This document shows, one piece after another, positions 49,920 to 58,914 of a stretch of 64,000 bases of DNA. Each line of letters starts with the position of its first letter. Positions within the stretch are counted from its first letter, which is position 1. The DNA comes from DAIOEK01 sp963721445 (GTDB lineage: Bacteria; Chloroflexota; Anaerolineae; Anaerolineales; Anaerolineaceae): assembly GCA_963721445.1 (NCBI GenBank), contig CAVRIZ010000005.1, positions 434,001 through 498,000 on the forward strand. The letters run 5' to 3'. Below the pieces are notes generated by a model, which ran no database searches, had not been told where the DNA came from, and was given only the letters and a program-made list of their open reading frames with translations. The position numbers and the translations under genes were made by a program.

Positions 49920-50934
49920 ATGAAGAAGTCAATTTTTACACTACTGGCGGTCCTGATTATTATTAGTATGGTTGGATGCGCTCCATCTGCCCAAACACCG
50001 AAAACCGAGAAGGTCGTTTATCTCATCAATGGTGCTTTGGGAGATAACGCCTTCTACGATTCTGGTCAGCTAGGGATCAACAAAATTGCCGATCAATATA
50101 AAGTAGAGACTTCGAACCATAGAGACCAATTTTGATGCAGGGCAATATGAGCCTGCCCTTCAGGCAGCCGTCGGTTACGCTGACGTGATCTTTGTCATTT
50201 CGTATGGTTTTGAAGACCAGCTTAAAGAATATGCGGATAAATATCCAAATAAGATTTTCGTAAATATTGACACCGTAGTCCAAAATCCGAAGAACACGAT
50301 CACATCGGTCGATTTTATTGAAGAAGAATCAGCATACCTCGCTGGAGTTGTCGGTGGACTTACCACACTTGATACCACCTTGCCCAGGGTAAACTCGGAG
50401 AAGCTGATAGGAGCGGTCGGTGGTGATGTCGACCCTGTTATCCAGGCGTTTGTTTTTGCCTATACCAATGGCGCAAAATCCGTGGATCCTGAAATTCAAG
50501 TAGAGACCAAATATCTGGGTAGTTGGGATGATACCGCTAAAGGCAAACAAGCGGCTCTTCAATTATTTGATATGGGTGCAGATGTAGTCTTCCAGATTGC
50601 AGCCGCGGCGGGAATGGGTGTCTTACAGGCTGCGGAAGAACGGGGTTTGTACGCGATTGGTGTCGATACAAATCAGAATGATATTGCGCCCGGACACGTC
50701 GTCGCCAGCGATATCAAGGATGTTGGGAAAGCCATTACCGAGGTTTTCAAAACCATCAAAGATGGAACCTATAAACCAGGTCAAGTCCTAAAATATGGAC
50801 TTGCCAGCGGTGGTGTGGATATCGATATGACCGCGAAAACTCCAGCCCTATCGAAAGAAATTCAGGACAAGGTGCTGGCTGTGCGTCAACAAATCATTGA
50901 TGGTACGCTCAAAGTGGAACTTTACAAACCATAA
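49920..50934 (+). CDS. BMP-family ABC transporter substrate-binding lipoprotein, one +1 frameshift
   Basis: Basic-membrane-protein (PnrA/Med-like) lipoprotein of about 337 residues that binds purine or pyrimidine nucleosides for an ABC importer. The signal ends in MVGC at residue ~20. The mature part has VVYLINGALGDNAFYDSGQLG (binding-site Asp-Asn and Phe), then after the break YADVIFVISYGFEDQLKEYADKYP, SAYLAGVVGGLTT, FQIAAAAGMGVLQAAEERG and GVDTNQNDIAPG, characteristic of the family. The frame breaks near 50115: removing one T from ACTTCG gives RTIETNFDAGQYEPAL. GAAAGGAG precedes the start. A hairpin follows before the ATPase gene. Confidence 0.9.
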
Positions 50935-50952
50935 TAATAATCAAAGGTTATT

Positions 50953-50983
50953 AGCCAGGATCAACGCTCTGTTGATCCTGGCT
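50953..50983 (+). terminator. Intergenic hairpin after BMP lipoprotein gene
   Basis: AGCCAGGATCAAC at 50953-50965 pairs perfectly with GTTGATCCTGGCT at 50971-50983 around a 5-nt loop. No T-run follows, so it is more likely an mRNA stabiliser or attenuator, the counterpart of the hairpin found after the sugar-binding gene at 29145. Confidence 0.7.
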
Positions 50984-51072
50984 GACGGTTATTTATCGCA
51001 CCTACACTACGATAACAAGTATATTCATCCTTTCTAAGTAATCGACCACGCGGGACAATTGGAAAACTGAGT

Positions 51073-52618
51073 ATGGAAACCATCATTGAAATGAAAGACA
51101 TCATAAAAGTTTTTCCACCCAACGTGGTCGCGCTGGATAATGTCTCTGTAGAATTCCGTAAAGGTGAGATCCACGCCATCATTGGAGAAAATGGGGCTGG
51201 TAAAAGCACCCTGATGAAAGTGCTTTACGGATTGGAACAGGCCAGTAATGGGGAAATCTTACACCTGGGAAAACAAGTTCATTTTTCAGAACCCGGGGAA
51301 GCGATCAAAGCCGGAATAGGGATGGTTCATCAAGAGATCCTGTTGATCCAGGAATATTCCATTTGGGAGAATATTATCCTGGGAACGGAGCCGGTTGGTA
51401 AGTTTGGAAAAATCGACCATAAACGCGCTCGTAAGCTGGTCCTGGATAAGGTCGATGAATTTGAATTCAACTTAAATCCTGATTCTAAAGTGGAAGATAT
51501 CTCAATTGCCGCGCGTCAGAAGGTGGAGATCCTGAAATTGCTGTATAGGAATGTAGATGTATTGATACTGGATGAGCCAACCGCAGTATTAACACCTCAG
51601 GAAATACCCCAGCTTTTTGATGAACTGCGCAGATTGCGTGACACCGGAAAGACAATTCTATTTATTTCTCATCATCTCGATGAGGTCATTACCTTGAGCG
51701 ATCGCATAACCGTAATGCGCAAAGGGGAAAAAGTAGCAACGGTCGAAGCGAATGAAACGAACAAGGAAGAATTGGCGCGAATGATGGTTGGGAGAGAAGT
51801 ACTTTTCTCGTCCCAGCGGGAGAAGAAGAATTCCCGGTAAGATCGTCTTCTCTATCAACGGGCTTACATATCGAGATATCCATACACATCTTAAGTTGGA
51901 CAATATTCACTTTGGTGTTAGAGCGGGAGAAATCGTTGGGATTGCCGGTGTGGAAGGGAATGGTCAGTTTGAGTTAGTGAATGCAATTATGGGGTTGCTT
52001 TCTCCCTCCGAAGGCAAGATTCAGGTCAATGACCAGGATCTGATCCACGCTCCCATTTTGAAAAGACGTCAATATATTTCGTTTGTTTCACAGGACCGCA
52101 GCAAAATGGGCGCATCAATTAAAGCGTCTATCACCGAAAATGTAAGCATGACCCACCATCGGTTGAATCCTCATTTTAGCAGCTGGCATGGATTAATATT
52201 GAATAATCGATTTGCTCATTCCTTTACACGGGAGATCAAGGATGAATTCAACATCCAATTGGATTCGATCGATAATCCGTTCAAATCGTTGTCTGGCGGA
52301 AATCAGCAAAAAGTGATCCTTGGACGAGAGCTGCGCTTAAATACTCCATTTGTATTGCTCGATCAACCAACCCGGGGGTTGGATGTTGGTTCAATAGAAT
52401 ATGTACACAATCTAATCCTGCATATGAGAAGCGAAGATCGGGCTATTTTATTGATATCCGCAGATCTGGAAGAATTATTCCGAATTGCTGACAGAATTTT
52501 AGTGCTTCATCGGGGAAAGATGGTTGCTGATCTTGCGGTTGAAGAGACGAATGTGGAAGAAGTTGGTTATTGGATGCTGGAAGGAAAGGGAGTGGAAAAT
52601 GCTGAAAAAGCTGATTAG
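51073..52618 (+). CDS. Nucleoside ABC transporter ATPase with two domains (RbsA/NupO-like), one +1 frameshift
   Basis: Double nucleotide-binding-domain ATPase of about 514 residues. Domain 1 has Walker A GENGAGKST, the signature-region VEDISIAARQKVEILKLL (degenerate LSGGQ) and Walker B VLILDEPTAVLTP. Domain 2 starts with the second Walker A region GVEGNGQFELV, has the signature SLSGGNQQKVILGREL and Walker B FVLLDQPTRGLD. The frame changes between about 51800 and 51835, in the linker between domains, where GREVLFS passes to PGKIVFSINGL. This domain order and the unusual Walker A of domain 2 are typical of nucleoside and ribose importers. The permease start at 52599 lies inside its 3' end. Confidence 0.88.
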
Positions 52619-53636
52619 CGGTATCACCGGCACGCTGGTCGCTTTACTCATCGGTGCGGTGATCATGCTTATCCAGGGCTATAACCCATTGACCACTTAT
52701 GGTGCATTATTCGACTATTCATTAGGGGGTCCTTTCCCTCTTGCCACCACCCTTCGGAATGCGGTTCCTCTCATCCTGACAGGACTCTCTGCATCCGTCG
52801 CATTTGCTTCAGGTCCGGTTAATTTAGGCCAACCGGGTCAATTGTTAATTGGCGCGTTATTCGCCACACTGGGCGGTTTGTATTTACACTTGCCACCATT
52901 CCTTATGGTGCCGGTTTTGATCATCCTGGCCATGCTGGGGGGCGCGCTCTGGTCTGGTATTGCTGCTCTGTTCCGCCGTTTATTCAATATGGATGAGTTT
53001 ATTACCACTTTAATGCTCAATATGGTTGCTGATCTATTCACCTATTGGGCGATCTCCTATCCACTCTATGATAAGACGGCTTACTCTCCCATGACTCCGG
53101 CAATAGCTCAAGCAGGATGGATGCCAGAAATCGGGGAATTCAACACCAATATTCTGGTGATGTTCATCGCATTCATGGTGATCTGGTTCGTTTTCAGCCG
53201 GTGGACCGCTGGCTATGAGTGGCGTTTGACTGGCCAGAACTCGATCTTCGCCCGCCTGGGTGGCTGTAAGATTGACAAAAATTATGTCACCGTCATGCTT
53301 GTCACCGGAGCTCTGGCTGGATTGGCCGGTGGACTGGTAGTTATGGCTGGACCACACCGGTTCTTGAAGGGATTGGGTGCCAACTATGCCTGGGATGGGG
53401 TAATGATCGCGGTCGTCGCGAACAACGGGTTGATCGGCACCTTGCTCTATGGTTTCTTCTTCAGCTCATTACAAACTGGCGCGTTAGGAATGGAATTGAT
53501 CACAGCAGTGCCCAGTGAGTTTATTCAGGTTTTACAGGCGGTCATTGTTTTGGTGATTGTTGCGGGTCGCGGTTATTTGGATATTATGTTGGATAAAATG
53601 ATCATCCGTCGGAGAGCCAGGGAGAGACTCGCATGA
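52599..53636 (+). CDS. Nucleoside ABC transporter permease 1 (YufP/BmpC-like)
   Basis: 345-residue permease with about 9-10 predicted transmembrane helices, of the BPD_transp_2 class that pairs with BMP lipoproteins. The ATG at 52599 is preceded by GGAAAGGGAG and overlaps the ATPase by 20 bp. Characteristic pieces are NPLTTYGALF, the GPVNLGQPGQLLIGALFATLGG segment, and MDEFITTLMLNMVADLFTYW, followed by GLAGGLVVMAGPHRFLKGLG. It overlaps the next permease by 4 bp, so the two are translationally coupled. Confidence 0.9.
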   Translation: MLKKLISGITGTLVALLIGAVIMLIQGYNPLTTYGALFDYSLGGPFPLATTLRNAVPLILTGLSASVAFASGPVNLGQPGQLLIGALFATLGGLYLHLPPFLMVPVLIILAMLGGALWSGIAALFRRLFNMDEFITTLMLNMVADLFTYWAISYPLYDKTAYSPMTPAIAQAGWMPEIGEFNTNILVMFIAFMVIWFVFSRWTAGYEWRLTGQNSIFARLGGCKIDKNYVTVMLVTGALAGLAGGLVVMAGPHRFLKGLGANYAWDGVMIAVVANNGLIGTLLYGFFFSSLQTGALGMELITAVPSEFIQVLQAVIVLVIVAGRGYLDIMLDKMIIRRRARERLA

Positions 53637-54523
53637 ATATGTTGACCGGCTTGATCAATGGAATGATCGCAGGAGCGACGCCGATCCTACTTGCTGCATT
53701 GGGCGGGACCTTCACTTATTATGCGGGAATATTTAATATCGCCATGGAAGGGATGATGCTCAGTGGCGCATTTTTTGCTGTGCTCGGTTCTTATTTCTTT
53801 CATTCCTGGCCAATGGGAATACTTTGCGCCATTCTCGGTGCACTCTTGATGGCGTTGATTTTCATCTTTTTTGCTGTCACCTTAAAAACTGATGAATTTG
53901 TCACCGGTATCGCCTTGAACCTTTTCGCACTCGGTGCAACAACCTATTTATTACGCCAGATCTTTAATATCAAAGGCGCCTTCTCGAGTCCAGAGATTAT
54001 TCCTATTCCTCGGGTTGAAATCCCACTAGTGCGCGATATCCCGTTGGTGGGAAATATCATCAGCGGGCAAAACCTGCTGGTCTACATTACATTATTTGGG
54101 GTCATCCTATCTGTCTATCTGATCTTTAAAACCCGTTTCGGGTTGCGTCTGCGGGCAGCCGGATATAACTCAGCCAGCCTCGATTCAAGCGGGGTGACTA
54201 CCGCATCGGTCCGGGTCAAATCCCTTATCCTGTGTGGCATTTTCTGCGGGCTCGCCGGCGCATTTTTGTCGCTTGGCTATGTAACCCTTTTCTCAGAAAA
54301 CATGTCCGCCGGAAGAGGGTGGATCTCGCTCGCCGCCGTGATCCTGGTAAATGGAAATCCTGTTGGGATCGCACTGATCTCGCTCCTCTTTGGTTTTACC
54401 GATGGATTGGGATTGCTCCTTCAACGGTATTTGCCATCCCAATTCACTACAATGGTTCCATACCTGGCTACTTTGGTCGCACTTTACTTTTATTCGATAC
54501 AGAAAAGGAAGAAGAACGTATGA
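53633..54523 (+). CDS. Nucleoside ABC transporter permease 2 (YufQ/BmpD-like)
   Basis: 296-residue second permease of the nucleoside importer, with about 8 predicted transmembrane helices. Family features are TPILLAALGGTFTYYAGIFNIAMEGMMLSGAFFAVLGSYF, KTDEFVTGIALNLFALGATTYLLRQ and FGLRLRAAGYNSASLDSSGV, the last being the coupling-helix region. It overlaps the first permease by ATGA and the downstream glycohydrolase-like gene by 4 bp. Confidence 0.9.
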   Translation: MNMLTGLINGMIAGATPILLAALGGTFTYYAGIFNIAMEGMMLSGAFFAVLGSYFFHSWPMGILCAILGALLMALIFIFFAVTLKTDEFVTGIALNLFALGATTYLLRQIFNIKGAFSSPEIIPIPRVEIPLVRDIPLVGNIISGQNLLVYITLFGVILSVYLIFKTRFGLRLRAAGYNSASLDSSGVTTASVRVKSLILCGIFCGLAGAFLSLGYVTLFSENMSAGRGWISLAAVILVNGNPVGIALISLLFGFTDGLGLLLQRYLPSQFTTMVPYLATLVALYFYSIQKRKKNV

Positions 54524-55893
54524 AAACCGCCTGGCAGATGGAACGGGAATTACGCGATGCGGCTATTCCTGTGGACCGACGCAACCAAAGTTCAGCTTGG
54601 TACCACAGCGATTTTAGTTTTCCTGCCGGTGATGATCTGATGCGTCTGTTCTGGGAGTCAAAGGTGCCGGGGTCACGCGCACCAGAAATTCCCTACCAGG
54701 AAATGGTCCAGGCTCAGGGTAATCGTGGCTTTGATGTAACGGAAGCCGAGAAATTGTTACCCTTCGGGATTGAATTATTCAAGCAGCAAAAATGGGATGA
54801 CCTGAGAGTATTTACTTCCCAATTGATGGAAGCAATTCATAAGTCGCCAATCGATCCAAATCATCCGATCCATCAGTTTGATCATCCCTCAACCTGGGAA
54901 AAAGTAACAGCTGCCATGGGGAAGGTCGAAACCCGATCACAATTAACCGACCTGGCAAACCTGGGGGAAAAGATTTATCAGGGTTGGCTAGGACAATTGG
55001 CTGGTGGTTCGTTCGGCACAACCATTGAAGGCTACACCGGGGAACAGATTTGGAAGGTCTACGGCGAAATCGACAGCTATATCACACCGCCAGAAACGAC
55101 CAATGATGATGTGGTCTACGAATTGGTTTTTCTCGATGTTTTTGAACGGATGCATAGAGAAATTACTTCACGGGAGATTGGGTTGGAATGGGTCAGGCAG
55201 ATCCCGTTTGGCTGGTCTGCAGAATGGATAGCGCTCCGGAACTTGAATATGGGAATTATGCCTCCTGAATCCGGATCATTCCAGAATCCATATTCCCATT
55301 GGATCGGTGCTCAAATGCGGGGAATGGTTTGTGGAATGCTAGCCCCCGGATGGCCCCTTGAAGCCGCACGGTTGGCTCATATCGATGGGGTTGTGAGTCA
55401 CGATTCGAATGGTGTTTACGGAGAGATGTATTCAGCTGTTCTAACCTCGCTGGCTTTTATCCGCCTGGATATTCGCAAGATCCTAATTGAAGCAGGCCAA
55501 TACCTGCCTCAACAAAGCCAATATATGGATGTCGTTCAAACCTCACTTCTAACTGTCCAAACTGAGACCGATTCGGCTGTCGCCTGGAAAATATTGGAAA
55601 AGAAATATGAACAATTCAACTGGATCGATGCCCATCCGAATATCGCTGCAGTGATTTTCTCTCTCTGGTACAGTCAGGGTGACATGACGGAATGTTTCAA
55701 ATTGCTGGCGCATTCCGGTCTGGATGTTGATTGCAATGGAGGTTTGGCTGGAACAATTCTGGGAATACTTCACCCGGTGCCACAAAAATGGTCTGTGCCT
55801 CTGGGTGATCTCCTTGAAACGTATATTAAAGGGAAAGAGAAATTATCGATCAGAGAGCTTGCCCAACGAACCTTTCATAATTCTATTAAATAG
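54520..55893 (+). CDS. ADP-ribosylglycohydrolase-like protein
   Basis: 457-residue cytoplasmic protein of the ADP-ribosylglycohydrolase (DraG/ARH) fold; these metal-dependent enzymes cleave N- or O-glycosidic ADP-ribose links, and some members occur in nucleoside catabolism loci. The core begins at about residue 150 with EKIYQGWLGQLAGGSFGTTIEG, the metal-binding loop is near HDSNGVYGEMYSAV, and the C-terminal DVDCNGGLAGTILGI matches the family's D-x-D/N-G-A-x-x-G motif. The N-terminal ~145 residues form an extension with no motif I know. The ATG at 54520 overlaps the permease stop by 4 bp (TATGAA), so it belongs to the nucleoside operon. The substrate is probably a nucleoside or related glycoside. 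Confidence 0.8.
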   Translation: MKTAWQMERELRDAAIPVDRRNQSSAWYHSDFSFPAGDDLMRLFWESKVPGSRAPEIPYQEMVQAQGNRGFDVTEAEKLLPFGIELFKQQKWDDLRVFTSQLMEAIHKSPIDPNHPIHQFDHPSTWEKVTAAMGKVETRSQLTDLANLGEKIYQGWLGQLAGGSFGTTIEGYTGEQIWKVYGEIDSYITPPETTNDDVVYELVFLDVFERMHREITSREIGLEWVRQIPFGWSAEWIALRNLNMGIMPPESGSFQNPYSHWIGAQMRGMVCGMLAPGWPLEAARLAHIDGVVSHDSNGVYGEMYSAVLTSLAFIRLDIRKILIEAGQYLPQQSQYMDVVQTSLLTVQTETDSAVAWKILEKKYEQFNWIDAHPNIAAVIFSLWYSQGDMTECFKLLAHSGLDVDCNGGLAGTILGILHPVPQKWSVPLGDLLETYIKGKEKLSIRELAQRTFHNSIK

Positions 55894-55923
55894 GATTTGG
55901 TAATGGATTGATGGTTTCAGCAG

Positions 55924-56577
55924 TTAACCGTGCGTATTTTTTCTGGCGAAAGCCAAAATTGCTCCCAAAGCAATGGATAAATAGGCGGCATAAATAACCC
56001 GGAATTCCGGCGGAATTAAAAAAGTAATAGTATGTACGGGTATCCAGAAAAATGGAATGGTCTTCCCGACTATAAACGACAGGTAATTCGGCCAATCTAT
56101 CCTTTGGATAGCGCTCATTAAATTCGAATTCTTAAGGATAAAGTATTGATCGATGTACGAATCGGATACCCGATGTGCGGACATAAATACAGGGGCAAAT
56201 GTCAAATTCATCACCGTGCTGATCAGCAATGCACGTAAGACCATCCCAATCAAGCCAGTTGAAGCGTAGAGCGCGTTCCCATTTATGACTCCGTCAACGC
56301 CAGCCTGATACAGGGGAAACATGAATACAATAAGGATACCTACGATCCCCCAAATAATAATTCGATAGGCTATACCTGCCGGTCTTTTCCAACCGCCTGA
56401 ATTGATCCGAATTGCCAGTAACTCCCCCAGGGTTGCGAAAATACCAAATTTAATGAAGCCCATTAAATAAGGGTGTGTTTGGGTAGCTATTACAAACATA
56501 TTGCGTGTGTCAGGAATGATCAATAAAATAGAAACGGATATTACAGCAAATGTCCAAAGAAAATCGAGACGTTTCAT
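55924..56577 (-). CDS. Polytopic membrane protein, unknown (possibly Mpv17/PMP22-like)
   Basis: 217-residue protein with about 5-6 predicted transmembrane helices. It starts KRLDFLWTFAVISVSILLIIP and has PYLMGFIKFGIFATLGELLAIRI and PFFWIPVHTITFLIPPEFRVIYAAYLSIALGAILAF, reminiscent of bacterial proteins annotated as Mpv17/PMP22 family; I am not certain of this. It is convergent with the nucleoside operon, 30 bp from the glycohydrolase-like stop, and is separated from the HD-GYP operon by a terminator. Confidence 0.6.
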   Translation of the reverse strand: MKRLDFLWTFAVISVSILLIIPDTRNMFVIATQTHPYLMGFIKFGIFATLGELLAIRINSGGWKRPAGIAYRIIIWGIVGILIVFMFPLYQAGVDGVINGNALYASTGLIGMVLRALLISTVMNLTFAPVFMSAHRVSDSYIDQYFILKNSNLMSAIQRIDWPNYLSFIVGKTIPFFWIPVHTITFLIPPEFRVIYAAYLSIALGAILAFARKNTHG

Positions 56578-56777
56578 TCGAGATCCTTTATAAATGAAGC
56601 AATTTTTGAAAAGATTAAGAATTTACATATACCATGTTAGACAATCATTCGATATAAGAAGTGAGAATAAACTGGAATATTTTTACATTCATTACCAATA
56701 AAGTATAGTCTCGTCCCTGCAATTTGGAATGCTATTTGAATAAATAGAACCAGCCAGAAAAGTAACCCGGGCAAAAT

Positions 56778-56839
56778 AAAAAACCTCACTGAGTATAGGA
56801 TTTGGAAGTCAATGCCTATTTCTGAGTAGAAGGTTTTTT
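56778..56839. terminator. Probable bidirectional terminator after the HD-GYP operon
   Basis: AAAAAACCT at 56778-56786 pairs with AGGTTTTTT at 56831-56839, with a further ATAGG/CCTAT helix inside the loop. It lies 17 bp downstream of the HD-GYP stop on the minus strand, giving a U-run there. Confidence 0.6.
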
Positions 56840-56855
56840 AACGAATTTTCTAATA

Positions 56856-57698
56856 TTAATTCACAAGAGACTTTTTAATTTCCGCTTCCACCAACTCCAC
56901 CATAATATCGACAAGATCCGGGTCAAATTGACTATCTCGACAGGAGATGAGCTCATTTAACGCGAATTGAATTTGTAGAGGGGATCGATAGGCTCGTCCG
57001 GTTGTCATTGTCGAAAACGCATCTGATACCGAAAGAATCCTTGCACCCAGCGGTATTTCATGGCCAGCGAGTTTGTCAGGATAACCACTCCCGTCAAATC
57101 GTTCGTGGTGCCAACGCACAAGGGGTCGGATCGGTGACAGGGTTTGAGAAGGCTCCATCAAAGCTGCGCCATAACTCGGATGCCGTCGCATGACTTCCCA
57201 TTCCGGTTCATTTAAAGGACCTGGTTTGGTGAGAAGGTCTCTGGAAACCACGGCTTTCCCGATATCATGTAACCTGCCCGCCAGCACGATCTGTTGGATC
57301 TCAACCAGAGAAAGCCCGAGGCGCTCAGCCATTCTCTCCGCCCATTTCGCTGTGATCTTACTGTGGGCAGTATGGTCACATCGGTCAATGGAATCAGCGA
57401 GGGCAACCAGAGCTTTAACGTACTTCTCCTGCATCATGGGTAGAATGGGACCCACATAGACAGTTAACCCCGCCAACTCCACTTTAAATGGAGTTCCTGT
57501 GATCTCGTTCAGGTTTTTCTGCCCACCTTCAGGAAGCTCCTGGGTGTTCAATGCGAAAAAGCCGAAGATCTGGTTATTTTGATCCAGCTCAATAGGGATC
57601 ATGATATTTTGGGACCGGTAGAACCGGTCCCAAAGGCCCCCGTCGCTCCCCCTTTGATCCGGAAATTCGTATTTAGTAGTAGATGGATGTTTTTCCAT
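56856..57698 (-). CDS. HD-GYP domain phosphohydrolase
   Basis: 280-residue protein from the ATG at 57698. The C-terminal HD-GYP domain (~92-275) would hydrolyse cyclic di-GMP or a related dinucleotide: HDIGK metal motif (~144-148), HHERFDGSGYP (HH and GYP near 197 and 205) and LAGHEIPLGARILSVSDAFSTMTTGRAYR with the extended family motif. The N-terminal ~90 residues look like a partial GAF-type domain (MIPIELDQNNQIFGFFALN). It is the last gene of the cassette with the membrane micropeptide, DUF5317 and NHLP-clan genes. Tight spacing (21 bp to the gene upstream) suggests co-transcription. Whether it degrades c-di-GMP is inferred from intact motifs. Confidence 0.88.
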   Translation of the reverse strand: MEKHPSTTKYEFPDQRGSDGGLWDRFYRSQNIMIPIELDQNNQIFGFFALNTQELPEGGQKNLNEITGTPFKVELAGLTVYVGPILPMMQEKYVKALVALADSIDRCDHTAHSKITAKWAERMAERLGLSLVEIQQIVLAGRLHDIGKAVVSRDLLTKPGPLNEPEWEVMRRHPSYGAALMEPSQTLSPIRPLVRWHHERFDGSGYPDKLAGHEIPLGARILSVSDAFSTMTTGRAYRSPLQIQFALNELISCRDSQFDPDLVDIMVELVEAEIKKSLVN

Positions 57699-57718
57699 GC
57701 TCAAACCTGATTATAGAT

Positions 57719-58039
57719 TTATTGGTATTGAAGGACAGGGATTTCAGCCAAACAAGGAGCGTCTACAACCTGCAACATTTGGGTTGAGAATTCCTCCAAA
57801 GTGCCAGCTTGAATCAAAGTGATCCGCTCTTTAAGCTCATGCGGAAACTGGAAGCTCTCACCACAATATCCGTTCTCGATGGAGCGGGCAGGATTGGCAA
57901 GAAGATTATCACGGAAGGTCCGGTTGATAATAGCAGCGTGAATTAATCGACCAAACTCAGCTTTGACCGTTGCGTTTGGATCATAGACTACGCCTTGAAC
58001 TACTGACTCTGTCGCTAGAAATTGCGTTATAGGTGTCAT
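57719..58039 (-). CDS. Small NHLP-clan (Os1348-like) protein
   Basis: 106-residue protein resembling the leader-like domain of nitrile-hydratase-related (NHLP/Os1348) proteins: FGRLIHAAIINRTFRDNLLANPARSIENGY, with the L-x-A-N-P-x-x-x-I core, followed by a helical ELKERITLIQAGTLEEFSTQMLQVVDA. Such domains serve either as enzyme-like subunits or as leader sequences of ribosomally made, modified peptides. No glycine doublet or core peptide follows here: the protein ends APCLAEIPVLQYQ, with a single late Cys. It overlaps the stop of the DUF5317 gene by 4 bp (ATGA) and precedes the HD-GYP gene by 21 bp. Assignment is from pattern only. Confidence 0.6.
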   Translation of the reverse strand: MTPITQFLATESVVQGVVYDPNATVKAEFGRLIHAAIINRTFRDNLLANPARSIENGYCGESFQFPHELKERITLIQAGTLEEFSTQMLQVVDAPCLAEIPVLQYQ

Positions 58040-58611
58040 TTTTTCTCCTTTTCCTTACGGCTAAGTGACCATAACAGAAGGAAGGCGCCAACTGCAATAA
58101 ATACATCACCGATGCTGAAGGCGACCTTATACGGGAACCAATGCGGCACTGTCAAACAATCTGATAACCAGATCAACCTGGTGGACTCTACAGTCATGAT
58201 TTGATCTTTTGTAAGACCTAATCGAGTCCCTACAATCCATGTTCCACCTGGAAAATCTGGTACCATTCGATGCAGTGTCTCCAGGCTGATTGGCATCCAG
58301 CCACCATTGAATGCGATGGCCAAAAAATTACCAAGGAGCCCGATGCCCATGGCCCAGAATCCAGGGAAGATGAGATTGATTGCCGCAAAAACCAGTAATC
58401 CCAGCATGGTAACGATCTGCAATCCTGGTATCACTGATTCTGGAACCCATCGTCCGATCGCTGGGATCTGGAAGACCAGTATCTGTGGGATGACCATAAT
58501 GAAGACCAGCCACTCCCAGCGCATTTTTTTGAGTGTTAAAGTACGATGGTAAAGCCTGGCACGAATAATAGTCGCTGCCAGGCCTATGATAATTGCTATT
58601 AATAAAATCAT
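58036..58611 (-). CDS. DUF5317-like membrane protein
   Basis: 191-residue protein with about 5 predicted transmembrane helices (MILLIAIIIGLAATIIRA, WLVFIMVIPQILVFQI, LQIVTMLGLLVFAAINLIF, IGLLGNFLAIAFNGGWMPIS, and a last helix near the Arg/Lys-rich tail). The stretch NFLAIAFNGGWMPISLETLHRM is the segment I associate with DUF5317 proteins of clostridia and Chloroflexota. Function is unknown. It overlaps the NHLP-clan gene start by 4 bp and lies 104 bp downstream of the micropeptide gene. Confidence 0.65.
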   Translation of the reverse strand: MILLIAIIIGLAATIIRARLYHRTLTLKKMRWEWLVFIMVIPQILVFQIPAIGRWVPESVIPGLQIVTMLGLLVFAAINLIFPGFWAMGIGLLGNFLAIAFNGGWMPISLETLHRMVPDFPGGTWIVGTRLGLTKDQIMTVESTRLIWLSDCLTVPHWFPYKVAFSIGDVFIAVGAFLLLWSLSRKEKEKK

Positions 58612-58715
58612 AAACAGTAATGAAACAGCAAAGTTGAAATACGGTTAGATCTGTTGGTTTGTCACCCTTTGAAGGATGAGAGTTGAATAATAGATGATTT
58701 TTAGAATAACCGGAT

Positions 58716-58823
58716 CTAAATACCGGTAGCCCCAGGAGCGCCAGCGCCAAGTAGGAAGAGAACCAGGGTTAGGACGAACATGACCAAGCGGACATCAACG
58801 GGTTTTAGAAGTTTTGCGAACAT
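58716..58823 (-). CDS. 35-residue membrane micropeptide, unknown
   Basis: Small gene on the reverse strand with a strong AAGGAG site 7 nt before the ATG at 58823. It encodes a basic N-terminus (MFAKLLKPVDVR), one hydrophobic segment of about 18 residues (LVMFVLTLVLFLLGAG) and a Gly/Ala/Pro-rich tail ending APGATGI. A single-pass membrane peptide is expected, either an accessory to the DUF5317 protein or a secreted signal. It is the first gene after tandem 22-bp repeats and a possible promoter, downstream of the giant regulator. Ribosome-binding site, start and position support a real gene; function is not known. Confidence 0.6.
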   Translation of the reverse strand: MFAKLLKPVDVRLVMFVLTLVLFLLGAGAPGATGI

Positions 58824-58861
58824 GGGTTTCTCCTTAGAGCAGGTTTGTTTTTTAGGTTATG

Positions 58862-58889
58862 GGTATATTATGCAGAAATGCGGTCTCAA
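58862..58889 (-). promoter_or_regulatory. Possible promoter of the micropeptide cassette
   Basis: On the minus strand TTGAGA (58889-58884) and TATACC (58867-58862) lie 16 bp apart, resembling a sigma-70 promoter with a weak -10, about 40 bp upstream of the micropeptide start. The repeats lie just upstream of it, as expected for an activator site. Confidence 0.35.
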
Positions 58890-58914
58890 AACAGGCATTA
58901 AAAAGGTCTCTTTT

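Noticed and set aside
4679..52618. Programmed +1 frameshifting as explanation of the many broken genes
   Set aside because: Break contexts differ from gene to gene with no shared slippery sequence or stop codon, and unrelated gene families are affected.
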